A stretch of DNA of 64,000 nucleotides from Branchiibius sp. NY16-3462-2. Its GTDB lineage: Bacteria > Actinomycetota > Actinomycetes > Actinomycetales > Dermatophilaceae. Position 1 is the first letter of the stretch, and each line of letters opens with the position of its first letter. The notes under the pieces are model-generated. The model searched no databases, was not told where the DNA came from, and saw only the letters and a list, made by a program, of their open reading frames with translations. The position numbers were made by a program, and so were the translations under genes. The DNA lies in the NCBI RefSeq assembly GCF_001594145.1, contig NZ_LVCF01000043.1, positions 137,525-201,524 of the forward strand, in the 5' to 3' direction. Positions 1-8,186 of the stretch are shown here, piece after piece.

Positions 1-120
1 GCGCTGGCGGCCGTAGCCGCTGGCCTCGCTCACGGTCATCCCGGCGATGCCGTAGGACTCCAGGGCCTCCTTGACCTCGTCCAGCTTGAACGGCTTGATG
101 ATGGCGGTGACCAGTTTCAT
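1..120 (-). CDS. glnK: P-II nitrogen regulatory protein, N-terminal part (runs off window)
   Basis: The minus strand reads MKLVTAIIKPFKLDEVKEAL and on to the window edge (40 residues visible), the typical start of GlnB/GlnK trimeric signal proteins, which sense ATP/ADP and 2-oxoglutarate and plug the Amt channel when nitrogen is ample. The ATG at 120 overlaps the TGA of the ammonium transporter by four bases (ATGA, 117-120), so the two are translationally coupled. The T-loop with its modifiable Tyr lies outside the window. Adjacency to amt favours GlnK by function; by sequence GlnB cannot be separated. Confidence 0.93.
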   Translation of the reverse strand, partial: MKLVTAIIKPFKLDEVKEALESYGIAGMTVSEASGYGRQR

Positions 121-1490
121 GCCTTCGCTCCTTCTTCGTGGGCGAACGTGGCGACGGTACCGAAGGAGGTAGTCGCCAGGTCGTACGCAGTTTCTGCGTG
201 CTCAGTCTGGTCGATACCTTGCGTTTCGTCGTCCTCGGAGATCCGCCAACCCATGGCGTACTTCAACACCGTCGCGATGATCGCCGTCATGATCGCCGTG
301 AAGAGCAGCGCCGCACAGGCGATGATTAACTGCACGATCAACTGCTTCCACTGACCGTAGAAGAGGCCGGTGCCACGGGCCAGGAAGCCCAGGGAGATGG
401 TGCCCCAGAAACCCGAGACCAGGTGGACGCCGACGACGTCCAGGGAGTCGTCGTACCCGAACTTGTACTTCAGACCGATGGCGAAGGCGGACAGGATGCC
501 CGCGATCGCACCCACGGCGATCGAGCCCCACGGCGTCACGTTGCCACAGGCCGGGGTGATGGCCACCAGGCCGGCCACGATGCCCGAGGCGGCGCCCACG
601 GAGGTGGCGTGCCCGTCCCGGAACTTCTCCACCAGCAGCCAGGCGATCATCGCGGCGCAGGTCGCGGTGGTCGTGTTGACCCAGACCAGACCGGCCGACT
701 CGTTCGCGGCCAGCGCCGAACCGGAGTTGAACCCGAACCAGCCGAACCACAGGATGCCCGCGCCGAGCATGACCAGCGGCACGTTGTGCGGGCGCATGGC
801 CACCTTGCCGAAGCCGATGCGCTTACCCAGGAAGAGACACAGCACCAGACCGGCCATACCGGCGTTGATGTGCACGACGGTTCCACCCGCGAAGTCGATC
901 GGGGCCACTGATGCCACATCACCCGTCGTACCGAACAACTTGGCGGCGATACCGTCCTTCGAGCCGCTCAGCAGGCCGCCGCCCCAGACCATGTGGGCCA
1001 GCGGGAAGTAGACCAGGGTGACCCACAGGACCGAGAAGACCAACCAGGTCGAGTACTTCACGCGATCCGACAGCGAACCGCTGATCAGGGCCACGGTGAT
1101 GGCGGCGAACGTGAACTGGAAGCCCACGAACACCAGCGTGGGTACGCCGGTCGCGGTGTAGGCCAGCGACGCGTCCGCCCCCGGCGCGCCGGGCAGCAGA
1201 TCCTTCAATGCCCACAAGTCGAAGGGGTTGGCGAAGATGCCACCAACGTTGTTGGGGCCGAAGGACATCGAGTAGCCCCACAGCACATAGATGATGCCGA
1301 TGACGCCGAAGGCGCCGAACGACATCATGATCATGTTCAGGACACCCTTGGATCGGTTCAGGCCGCCGTAGAACAGGGCCAGACCGGGGATGGTCATGAA
1401 CAGCACCAACGCGGCTGACGTCAGCATCCACGCGGTGTTACCGGTGTCGAGTGTCGGCGTATCTGCCGCCACAAGTGATAGTGCGCTCAT
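117..1490 (-). CDS. amt: Ammonium transporter Amt
   Basis: Membrane channel for ammonium/ammonia, about 457 residues with eleven predicted hydrophobic segments, normal for AmtB. Visible signatures are the first helix GNTAWMLTSAALVLFM, HMVWGGG (Trp at the outer binding site), and the twin pore histidines in GGTVVHINAG and VVGVHLVSGFWG. The C-terminal tail carries YDLATTSFGTV, the regulatory region contacted by GlnK. I start at the ATG at 1490; a TTG six codons upstream (1508) is also open but neither start has a clear ribosome site. The gene leads an amt-glnK operon that in actinobacteria usually follows ftsY, as here. Probable nitrogen control (GlnR or AmtR type) is inferred, not proven. Confidence 0.96.
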   Translation of the reverse strand: MSALSLVAADTPTLDTGNTAWMLTSAALVLFMTIPGLALFYGGLNRSKGVLNMIMMSFGAFGVIGIIYVLWGYSMSFGPNNVGGIFANPFDLWALKDLLPGAPGADASLAYTATGVPTLVFVGFQFTFAAITVALISGSLSDRVKYSTWLVFSVLWVTLVYFPLAHMVWGGGLLSGSKDGIAAKLFGTTGDVASVAPIDFAGGTVVHINAGMAGLVLCLFLGKRIGFGKVAMRPHNVPLVMLGAGILWFGWFGFNSGSALAANESAGLVWVNTTTATCAAMIAWLLVEKFRDGHATSVGAASGIVAGLVAITPACGNVTPWGSIAVGAIAGILSAFAIGLKYKFGYDDSLDVVGVHLVSGFWGTISLGFLARGTGLFYGQWKQLIVQLIIACAALLFTAIMTAIIATVLKYAMGWRISEDDETQGIDQTEHAETAYDLATTSFGTVATFAHEEGAKA

Positions 1491-1534
1491 GGGGCAGAAC
1501 AATCGCAAGGCCGCATTTCACCCGAACGTGTCGT

Positions 1535-1544
1535 GTGTTAACAC
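1535..1544. promoter_or_regulatory. Short perfect palindrome in the amt / MpaB-like divergent promoter region
   Basis: GTGTTAACAC is a perfect 10-base inverted repeat lying 45 bases upstream of the amt ATG and 33 upstream of the divergent gene. It could bind a nitrogen regulator, but the full GlnR or AmtR consensus is not visible around it, so its role is open. Confidence 0.25.
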
Positions 1545-1576
1545 TGTGTTGCGAAGTGCCGTTGCACACTGGAGGG

Positions 1577-2560
1577 GTGCTCGCACCGCGTCTGACCAGC
1601 CCCGTTGCGATCTCCCGACCTGTGTTGGCGCCTGCTCGCCGGGTGCACGATGTGATCCGCCACCGTGCCGCTCTGGCCCTGCGTTCGAGGGTCGCCGGAG
1701 ACCATGCTGCGGAGCGGGCCGGCGCCATCTGGGGCGCCGAGGGTGAGCGCTGGTTCACGCCGGAGGATCCGATCTGGCGGGTGCACCTGGACGCATCGAT
1801 GTTCCTCGGCGGGATCCGCGCCCTGCTGCTGCAGTCGCTGCACCCGTTGGCGATGGCCGGGGTCGACCAGCACTCGCGATACCGCGACGACCCGTGGGGG
1901 CGCCTGCAGCAGACCAGCGCGTACATCTCGACCACGACCTTCGGGACCACCGCCGATGCCGAGCGGTTGATCGCCCGGGTCCGGGGTATGCACCGCCGGG
2001 TGCGCGGCACCGCTGACGACGGGCGCGCGTACGCCGCGAGCGACCCGCATCTGCTGATGTGGGTGCACCTGGCGGAGACCGAGAGCTTCCTGACGTGTTA
2101 CCAGACGTACGGCGCGAGCCCGCTCTCGGCGTACGACGCGGATCGGTATGTCGCCCAGGCCGGCTCGATCGCGACCCGGCTGGGTGTCATCGACCCCCCG
2201 CAGTCCGTCGCCGAACTCACGGCGGCGCTGGAGGCCTTCACCCCCGAACTGGCCAGCACTCCGGCCGCGCGTGAGACGTTGCGCTTCATCGCAGCGGACC
2301 CGCCGATGCCGCTGGCCGTGCGCCCGGGATATCTCACGTTGGTCGCCGGCGCGCTCGGCACGTTGCCTGCCCACGCCCGCCGGCTGCTCGGGGTCCGGTT
2401 GCTCCCGGGTGGCGCCGTGCCGTTGCGGAGTGCGGGTCAGGTCGGGGTCGGGCTGATCCGGTGGATGCTGTCCGATCCGATGGTGCGCACCGACCGCCGC
2501 CAGGACCGTTCAGTTCAGGACGGCGACCGCTCAGTTCAGGACGGCGTCCACGAAGGCTGA
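1577..2560 (+). CDS. Oxygenase MpaB family protein (DUF2236)
   Basis: About 327 residues of the DUF2236 / ER-bound oxygenase MpaB / rubber-oxygenase-like family, whose characterised members carry a b-type heme. Family-like stretches are LLLQSLHPLAMAGVDQHS, a candidate heme-ligand region, and LLMWVHLAETESFLTCY. The substrate is unknown. The start chosen is the GTG at 1577, in frame and just before the conserved region; GGAGG lies only one base upstream, and a CACACT box six bases upstream is compatible with leaderless initiation. GTG 1622 is an alternative. The C-terminus ends in a duplicated DRSVQDG DRSVQDG heptapeptide produced by a 21-base tandem repeat, and the gene overlaps the 3' end of ftsY by 30 bases. 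Confidence 0.8.
   Translation: MLAPRLTSPVAISRPVLAPARRVHDVIRHRAALALRSRVAGDHAAERAGAIWGAEGERWFTPEDPIWRVHLDASMFLGGIRALLLQSLHPLAMAGVDQHSRYRDDPWGRLQQTSAYISTTTFGTTADAERLIARVRGMHRRVRGTADDGRAYAASDPHLLMWVHLAETESFLTCYQTYGASPLSAYDADRYVAQAGSIATRLGVIDPPQSVAELTAALEAFTPELASTPAARETLRFIAADPPMPLAVRPGYLTLVAGALGTLPAHARRLLGVRLLPGGAVPLRSAGQVGVGLIRWMLSDPMVRTDRRQDRSVQDGDRSVQDGVHEG
2505..2546. repeat. Two 21-base tandem repeats at the convergent 3' ends of the MpaB-like gene and ftsY
   Basis: Bases 2505-2525 and 2526-2546 are identical except one C/T difference (accgYtcagttcaggacggcg). On the plus strand they encode a seven-residue duplication; on the minus strand the second copy carries the ftsY stop region. Confidence 0.9.
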
Positions 2561-3970
2561 CGGGTCGAACGGCGCCAGGTCATCCGGACCTTCGCCCAGG
2601 CCGACCAGCTTGACCGGGACGCCCAGTTCGCGCTGCACGAGTACGACGATGCCGCCCTTGGCGGTGCCGTCCAGTTTGGTGAGCACCACCCCGGTCACGT
2701 CGACGGCCTCACTGAAGATGCGGGCCTGCTGCATACCGTTCTGACCGGTGGTCGCATCCAGCACCAGCAGGCATTCGTCGATCGGGCTCTGCTTCTCCAC
2801 GACCCGCTTGACCTTGCGCAGCTCGTCCATCAGGCCGACCTTGTTGTGCAACCGGCCGGCGGTGTCGATCAGCACCACGTCGGCGTGCTGTTCGTTGCCC
2901 TCCTTGACCGCATCGAAGGCCACCGCTGCGGGGTCGGCCCCTTCCTTGTCGGAGCGGACGGTGGGCACACCGACGCGGGCCCCCCAGGTCTGCAACTGAT
3001 CGGCGGCGGCCGCGCGGAAGGTGTCGGCGGCGCCGAGCACCGGCTGCTTGTCCTGGGCGACCAGGACCCGCGCGAGTTTCCCGACGGTGGTGGTCTTGCC
3101 GGTGCCGTTCACGCCGACGACCATCAGCACGGCCGGGCGGTCCCCGACGCGGGTCGCGGCGATCCGGCGGTCCATCGACGGGTCCACCAATGTGAGCAGT
3201 TCGGTGTGCAGCCAGTCGTGCAGTTGCTCCGGCGTGGGGGTGCCTTCCACAGCCACCCGGGAGCGCAACCGGTCGACCAGCTCCGTGGTGGCCGACGCGC
3301 CGAGGTCGGCGCCGAGCAGGACATCCTCGACCTCTTCCCAGTCGGCATCGGACAGCTCGCCCTTGGCCAGCAGGCTCAGCAGGGTCTTGCCGATGGCCGA
3401 GTTGGACCGGGCCAGGCGCCCGCGCAATCGGCCCATCCGGCCGACGGCGGACTCCGGCTTCTCGACCGCCGGGGCCCGCGCGGCCTGGTCGGCACGCAGT
3501 TCCGCGGTGTCCGTTGCCGCAGTAGCCAGCACCGACTGGTCGGCAGTGCCCTGCGCGCCCGGCGCATCCTCGACGACGACACCTTCGACCGTCGGTTCGT
3601 CGAGCACTACCTCATCGACGACTACCTCATCGACTATTACCTCATCGACCACTACCTCGTCGGCTGCTGCGCTGCCGCCGGCTGCCGTTTCGGTGGGTAG
3701 GTCCTTCACGGGCACGTGCTGCTGCGGCTCCGCCACCTTGCTGAAGTCGATCGTGCTGGCCGGTGCCGCCTGATAGGTGTTCGCCCCGCGGCGTTGCGCA
3801 TCCTTCGCCGACGGCAGCGTCGAGGTCGACTCCCCCCTCTCCTGGGTCGGTGGCAACGTCGGGGCCGAGGTCGAACGGCTGCTGCCACGACGCAGGAACG
3901 TCACGCCGACGGTGAGCGCGAGGAGAACGAGGAGTGTGATGACGGTGAGGATCACCCAGAGACTGTCCAC
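2531..3970 (-). CDS. ftsY: Signal recognition particle receptor FtsY
   Basis: Membrane-associated SRP-type GTPase that receives the Ffh-nascent chain complex and hands it to the Sec translocon. About 479 residues from the GTG at 3970. Domains in order: N-terminal membrane helix (LWVILTVITLLVLLALTVGV), a long acidic linker with VVDEV-type repeats, then the NG domain with P-loop GVNGTGKTTTVGKL, DTFRAAAADQL, DTAGRLH and TKLDGTAKGG. The hydrophobic anchor at the extreme N-terminus is the actinobacterial arrangement. The VVDEV repeats come from short DNA repeats around 3596-3663. The neighbour is usually smc; here about 9 kb of other genes lie between them. Confidence 0.97.
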   Translation of the reverse strand: MDSLWVILTVITLLVLLALTVGVTFLRRGSSRSTSAPTLPPTQERGESTSTLPSAKDAQRRGANTYQAAPASTIDFSKVAEPQQHVPVKDLPTETAAGGSAAADEVVVDEVIVDEVVVDEVVLDEPTVEGVVVEDAPGAQGTADQSVLATAATDTAELRADQAARAPAVEKPESAVGRMGRLRGRLARSNSAIGKTLLSLLAKGELSDADWEEVEDVLLGADLGASATTELVDRLRSRVAVEGTPTPEQLHDWLHTELLTLVDPSMDRRIAATRVGDRPAVLMVVGVNGTGKTTTVGKLARVLVAQDKQPVLGAADTFRAAAADQLQTWGARVGVPTVRSDKEGADPAAVAFDAVKEGNEQHADVVLIDTAGRLHNKVGLMDELRKVKRVVEKQSPIDECLLVLDATTGQNGMQQARIFSEAVDVTGVVLTKLDGTAKGGIVVLVQRELGVPVKLVGLGEGPDDLAPFDPSAFVDAVLN

Positions 3971-4089
3971 CCGCCCATCATGACAAACGAGCGACCAGCG
4001 CCGCTCGGCCCGATCACCCGCTGGCCGACGCCACACCCATTACCAGGACCTGCACGGGAATCCCCAGGATCACCAGGCAGAATAGGACC

Positions 4090-4386
4090 ATGGTCTGGTT
4101 GATTCTCGCCCTGCTGCTCTGTGTCGCCCTGGCGGCCGCGGTGGTCGCGGTCGTAGCCATTCCCGCCCGCCGCGAGGGCCGGGAGATCCTGACCGATCGA
4201 GCCGAGGAACTGGTCTCCACGGTGACATCGAAGACGGAGAAGGTGACCGAGAAGGTGCTGCGCCGGGATGGCTCCAGCGCCGAGGCCGAGACCGAGACCG
4301 AGCTTGAACCGAAGGTCACCCAGCACGGTCGACCCATCCGGCGCCGGGCCGGCGACTCCGGCAACTCGGACTCACCCGCCGCATAA
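4090..4386 (+). CDS. Small single-pass membrane protein, function unknown
   Basis: 98 residues: one N-terminal hydrophobic helix (LILALLLCVALAAAVVAVVA) followed by a basic stop-transfer segment and a charged, Thr/Glu-rich tail (ETETELEP). I do not recognise the family. It is divergent from ftsY with 119 bases between starts. A CAGAAT box six bases before the ATG would fit leaderless transcription. It ends nine bases before the serine hydrolase gene. Confidence 0.6.
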   Translation: MVWLILALLLCVALAAAVVAVVAIPARREGREILTDRAEELVSTVTSKTEKVTEKVLRRDGSSAEAETETELEPKVTQHGRPIRRRAGDSGNSDSPAA

Positions 4387-4389
4387 CCT
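4384..4389 (+). promoter_or_regulatory. Leaderless -10 box of the serine hydrolase gene
   Basis: TAACCT ends six bases before the GTG at 4396, and no Shine-Dalgarno is present; it overlaps the stop codon of the preceding small gene. Confidence 0.4.
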
Positions 4390-4395
4390 GCGCGT

Positions 4396-5598
4396 GTGAC
4401 TGACACCACTTCTGCGGCCCACGGCGTGGACCGCGACCGAATCCGTCATATCGCGCAGGCCCTGGCGCCGTATCAACTTCGCGGCGGCCTGCCGGACTGG
4501 ACCTTCCAGGTCTCGCGTCGCGGCCAGGTGGTCGCAAGCCTGGGCAGCGCAGGACAGACCGGGGCTGCGCGTGCGCTCGACAACGCGATCTATCGGATCT
4601 ACTCGATGACCAAGCCGATCACCTCGGTGGCAGCGATGATGCTCTACGAGCAGGGCAGCCTGGATCTGAATGCCCCTGTCTCGGCGTACATCCCGTCGTT
4701 TGCCGATCTGCGCGTGTACGCCGGGGGGCCGGCGACCGCGCCCGTCACCCATCCGGCGGCGCGGCCGATGCTGATCAAACACCTGCTGACGCACACCTCC
4801 GGGCTGACCTACGGGTTCCACCGCACCCACGTCACCGACGAGATCTACCGGCTCGCCGGTTACGAGTTCAATCCGGCCGACAAGGACCTCGCGACCGCGT
4901 GCGATGCCTTCGCTGCGATGCCACTGCGGTTCGAGCCGGGCACCAGTTGGCTGTACAGCGTCGCGACCGATGTCCTCGGGCGCGTTGTCGAGGTCGCCTC
5001 CGGACGGTCGTTGGACTCCTTCTTCTCCGAGGAGATTCTCACCCGGCTGGGGATGACCGACACTGCCTTCCACGCGGTCGACCCATCCCGGCTGGCAACA
5101 CTGCACCTGCACACCCCCGACGGTGCGCGGATCCTGGAGAAGTTCGGGCCCGACCCAGCGTCCACGCCGAAGTTCCTGTCGGGAGGTGGCGGCCTGTACT
5201 CGACCATGGCCGACTACCAGCGGTTCGCCGACTTCCTGCTGGGCGGCGGCGGATTGGACGGCACACGGTTGCTGAGCTCGCGGACGCTGGATTTCATGAC
5301 CACCAACCACCTGCCCGGTGACGCCGACCTCGAGGAGTTCGGCGTCCCGCTGTATGCCGAAACTCCGTTCACCGGAGTGGGTTTCGGACTCGGCTTCTCG
5401 GTGACCCTGGACCCGGTGGCAACCGGCATCGCGTCCTCCCCCGGCGAGTACGGCTGGGGCGGCCTGGCATCGACGTACTTCTGGATCGACCCGATCGAAG
5501 ACCTCACCGCGATCTTCATGACCCAACTGATCCCGTCCTCTGCCCTGCCGATCCGACCGCTGCTGAAGCAGATCACCTACGCAGCGTTGGTGGACTGA
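4396..5598 (+). CDS. Serine hydrolase, beta-lactamase class C / esterase family
   Basis: 400 residues of the class C beta-lactamase-like fold, which covers esterases, DD-peptidases and beta-lactamases. The nucleophile motif SxxK is in YSMTKPITSV, the second motif is a Tyr-Ser-x (WLYSVATDV), and LTHTSGLTYG and GWGGLAST match the EstB-type pattern. No signal peptide is visible, so a cytoplasmic esterase is more likely than a cell-wall enzyme. It precedes the LacI locus by 111 bases and may or may not belong to it functionally. Confidence 0.85.
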   Translation: MTDTTSAAHGVDRDRIRHIAQALAPYQLRGGLPDWTFQVSRRGQVVASLGSAGQTGAARALDNAIYRIYSMTKPITSVAAMMLYEQGSLDLNAPVSAYIPSFADLRVYAGGPATAPVTHPAARPMLIKHLLTHTSGLTYGFHRTHVTDEIYRLAGYEFNPADKDLATACDAFAAMPLRFEPGTSWLYSVATDVLGRVVEVASGRSLDSFFSEEILTRLGMTDTAFHAVDPSRLATLHLHTPDGARILEKFGPDPASTPKFLSGGGGLYSTMADYQRFADFLLGGGGLDGTRLLSSRTLDFMTTNHLPGDADLEEFGVPLYAETPFTGVGFGLGFSVTLDPVATGIASSPGEYGWGGLASTYFWIDPIEDLTAIFMTQLIPSSALPIRPLLKQITYAALVD

Positions 5599-5646
5599 TC
5601 GGCTCAGTCGTTCGTCCGCCGTTCGTCCGCATTCTCCGGACGCCGG

Positions 5647-5660
5647 CTTACTCGGATAAG
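5647..5660. promoter_or_regulatory. LacI-type operator upstream of its own regulator gene
   Basis: CTTACTCGGATAAG is an imperfect palindrome with the same outer CTTA...TAAG arms as two sites downstream of the gene. It abuts a good -10 hexamer (TAGACT, 5661-5666), so bound repressor should block the lacI-type promoter: autoregulation. Confidence 0.65.
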
Positions 5661-5709
5661 TAGACTCCACCACGGCCGGAACCCCCTCCGGGCCCGACAG
5701 GAGACCGCT

Positions 5710-6738
5710 ATGGCCACCAGGCCGACCATCGCCGACATCGCCCGCGAACTGCAGATCTCGAAGGCGGCGGTCTCTTACGCCCTGAACGGACAACCCGGCG
5801 TGGGGGAACAGACGCGCCAACGAGTCCTTGACGTCGCCCGGAATCTGGGCTGGCAGCCCAGCGCGAGCGCACGGGCCCTCGGCGGCTTTCACACCAAGGT
5901 CATCGGGCTTGCTCTGGCCCGACCGGCGCAGACGGTTGCGATCGAATCGTTCTTCATCCGGTTCCTGGTGGGGGTGGAAACCGCTCTGGCCAAACGGGAT
6001 TGGAGTCTTCTGCTACGGATCATCGGTGACCATCCCGACCAGGAGGTCGAGGTATATCGCAAGTGGTGGGGCGAGGGCCGCATCGATGGGGTGATCCTGG
6101 TCGACGAGCGGCACCGCGATCCGCGCATCACCGCCGTCGATGAGCTCGGGCTACCCGCCGTGCTGTGCGGGGGTCCGCGTCGTGACACGACGATGCCGTG
6201 TTTGTGGACCGACCAGGCCGCCGACGCCGAGACGCTGACGGACTATCTCGCGGGACTTGGTCACCGGCGCATCGCGCATATCGCGGGCCCGCGCGAGTTT
6301 GCGCACGAACGTGGTCGGCAACGGGGAATGCAACGGGCTGCAGCGCGGCATGGCCTGGACCTGCTGAGCCGGTCGGCGGCCTACGACGCCGCGGCGGCAG
6401 TGCAGGCGACCCGTTCGCTGATGGCCGATCCCACCACCGCACCGACGGCCATCGTGTACGCCAATGACCTCAACGCCGTCGCCGGACAACGAGAGCTCGA
6501 GAACGCCGGGTTCACTGTGCCACAGGATGTTTCAGTGATTTCCTGGGACGACTCCCCGTTGACCGAGATGGTCGCAACCCCCATCACGGCGCTGGCTCGT
6601 GAGACCGAGGCGTACGGCGAGCAGGCGGCCACCGTCCTGCTGGATCGCATCGCGGGAGTAGACCGGGGCCGGGTGCGCGTGACGCCGTCCGACATCGTCA
6701 TCCGGGACAGCACCGGGCCGGCCCGCGCCGCGCGCTGA
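5710..6738 (+). CDS. LacI family transcriptional regulator of the adjacent glycoside locus
   Basis: 342 residues. The N-terminal helix-turn-helix and hinge (TIADIARELQISKAAVSYAL, then QTRQRVLDVARNLGWQPS) are followed by a periplasmic-binding-type effector domain ending in the usual dimerisation region. The ATG at 5710 follows AGGAG at 5699-5703. It lies directly upstream of a carbohydrate ABC operon in the same direction. Palindromes with identical arms occur before this gene and twice before the binding-protein gene, so it is very probably a local repressor released by an imported sugar. The inducer is not known. Confidence 0.92.
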   Translation: MATRPTIADIARELQISKAAVSYALNGQPGVGEQTRQRVLDVARNLGWQPSASARALGGFHTKVIGLALARPAQTVAIESFFIRFLVGVETALAKRDWSLLLRIIGDHPDQEVEVYRKWWGEGRIDGVILVDERHRDPRITAVDELGLPAVLCGGPRRDTTMPCLWTDQAADAETLTDYLAGLGHRRIAHIAGPREFAHERGRQRGMQRAAARHGLDLLSRSAAYDAAAAVQATRSLMADPTTAPTAIVYANDLNAVAGQRELENAGFTVPQDVSVISWDDSPLTEMVATPITALARETEAYGEQAATVLLDRIAGVDRGRVRVTPSDIVIRDSTGPARAAR

Positions 6739-6755
6739 GCCCGTTCGGTCCTCCA

Positions 6756-6769
6756 CTTACCCGGTTAAC
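6756..6769. promoter_or_regulatory. LacI-type operator O1 of the sugar ABC operon
   Basis: CTTACCCGGTTAAC, 17 bases after the regulator stop codon. It is the reverse complement of the second site at 6803-6816 apart from one base (GTTAACCGGGTAAG versus CTTAACCGGGTAAG). Centres of the two sites are 47 bases apart. Confidence 0.7.
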
Positions 6770-6802
6770 AATTCGATAACGGCGATTTGTTGGGTCTGGC
6801 AA

Positions 6803-6816
6803 CTTAACCGGGTAAG
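6803..6816. promoter_or_regulatory. LacI-type operator O2 of the sugar ABC operon
   Basis: CTTAACCGGGTAAG is a nearly perfect palindrome, extended by flanking A and T (6802-6817). It lies 58 bases before the binding-protein start codon. Together with the other sites it suggests the consensus CTTAMCCGGKTAAG. Confidence 0.75.
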
Positions 6817-6874
6817 TGTTGTGATGTAGATCTCACTGCGGCGACGGGGCCGCGGACTCAGCAGGAGGACTCTT

Positions 6875-8185
6875 GTGAAAGTACGTCTCATCACGGCGGT
6901 CGCGGTGTCGGCGGCCCTCGTCGGAATCGCCGGCTGCGGAAGCGGATCCAGTTCAAGCAGTGGCAGCGGCGGCAGTGGCACCACGTTGACCTACTGGGCC
7001 AGCAACCAGGGCGCGTCGTTGCAGGACGACCAGAAGGTCCTGCAGCCGGAACTGGACAAGTTCCAGAAGCAGACCGGGGTCAAGGTCAACCTGCAGGTGA
7101 TCGGCTGGCCCGACCTGCAGAACAAGATCCTCGCGGCCACCACCTCCGGCAACGGACCGGACGTGCTGAACATCGGAAACACCTGGGCGCCCTCGCTGCA
7201 GGCGACCGGTGCCTTCCTGCCGTTCGGGGACGCGGAGTTCAAAGCGATCGGGGGCAAGGACAAGTTCGTGCCGGCGTCACTGGCGACCGGCGGAATGGCC
7301 GGCAAGGATCCGACCTCGGTGCCGCTGTATTCGCTGGTCTACGGCCTCTACTACAACAAGAAGATGTTCGCCGACGCCGGACTGAAGCCTCCGACGACGT
7401 GGGAGGAATTGCAGGACGCGGCCAAGAAGCTCACCGACAAGAGCAAGGGCGTCTACGGCATGGCCATGGAGGGCGGCAGCTACACCGAGGGCGTGCACTT
7501 CGCCTTCATCTTCGGTCAGCAGCAGGACTCCAACCCCTTCACCACCGACGGCAAGGCGGACTTCACCTCTGCCGGTCAGGTCCAGGGCGTCAAGCAGTAC
7601 GTGGATCTGATGGCTGACGGCGTGGTCAATCCGAGCAGCGCGCAGTACAAGAACGGCCCGGAGGCACCCGGTGACTTCGCCAAGGGCAAGGCCGCCATGC
7701 TGATGAGCCAGAACAACGCCGACAACACCCTGGTCGCCGACGGGATGAAGTCCGACGAGTACGGCGTCGTGGCGATTCCTGCTCCGGCGAACGCCCCGAA
7801 GAACACCGCCAGCTTCGTGGCCGGCATCAACCTGTCGGTGTTCAAGAACACCAAGAACAAGGACGCGGCGTTGAAGTTCGTCAACTTCATGACCAGCGAG
7901 GAGGAGCAGAAGATCTTCGACAAGCCCTTCGCCGCCCTGCCGGTCCTGAAGGGCGTGACACCGAACTTCACGGACAACGCTGATGAGGCCAAGACCTTCC
8001 AGGAGATCTTGAACACCCGCGCTGTCCCCCTGCCGCTCGTGCCCAACGAGGCCGCTTACGAGACGAATGTCGGCAACGCCGTGGTTCAGCTGACCGCCCA
8101 GGCGGCGACGGGCAAGGCCCCCAGCGATGACGACATCAAGGCCGCTCTGCAGAAGGCCCAGGACACGATGGCGGCCGCCGGCTGA
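6875..8185 (+). CDS. Carbohydrate ABC transporter substrate-binding lipoprotein
   Basis: 436 residues of the family 1 extracellular solute-binding proteins (CUT1 class). A signal peptide with the lipobox VGIAGC directs lipid anchoring to the outer face of the membrane; a Ser/Gly linker follows. TLTYWASNQG, GPDVLNIGNTW and the C-terminal MTSEEEQKIF helix are typical of oligosaccharide binders. The GTG start at 6875 has a strong ribosome site (AGGAGGA, 6863-6869). First gene of a five-gene operon under the two palindromic operators. The ligand cannot be read from sequence; the downstream hydrolases suggest a beta-linked oligosaccharide. Confidence 0.93.
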   Translation: MKVRLITAVAVSAALVGIAGCGSGSSSSSGSGGSGTTLTYWASNQGASLQDDQKVLQPELDKFQKQTGVKVNLQVIGWPDLQNKILAATTSGNGPDVLNIGNTWAPSLQATGAFLPFGDAEFKAIGGKDKFVPASLATGGMAGKDPTSVPLYSLVYGLYYNKKMFADAGLKPPTTWEELQDAAKKLTDKSKGVYGMAMEGGSYTEGVHFAFIFGQQQDSNPFTTDGKADFTSAGQVQGVKQYVDLMADGVVNPSSAQYKNGPEAPGDFAKGKAAMLMSQNNADNTLVADGMKSDEYGVVAIPAPANAPKNTASFVAGINLSVFKNTKNKDAALKFVNFMTSEEEQKIFDKPFAALPVLKGVTPNFTDNADEAKTFQEILNTRAVPLPLVPNEAAYETNVGNAVVQLTAQAATGKAPSDDDIKAALQKAQDTMAAAG

Positions 8186-8186
8186 C

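Noticed and set aside
1535..1544. GTGTTAACAC as a certain GlnR or AmtR box
   Set aside because: Only a short palindrome; the remaining consensus half-sites are not evident.
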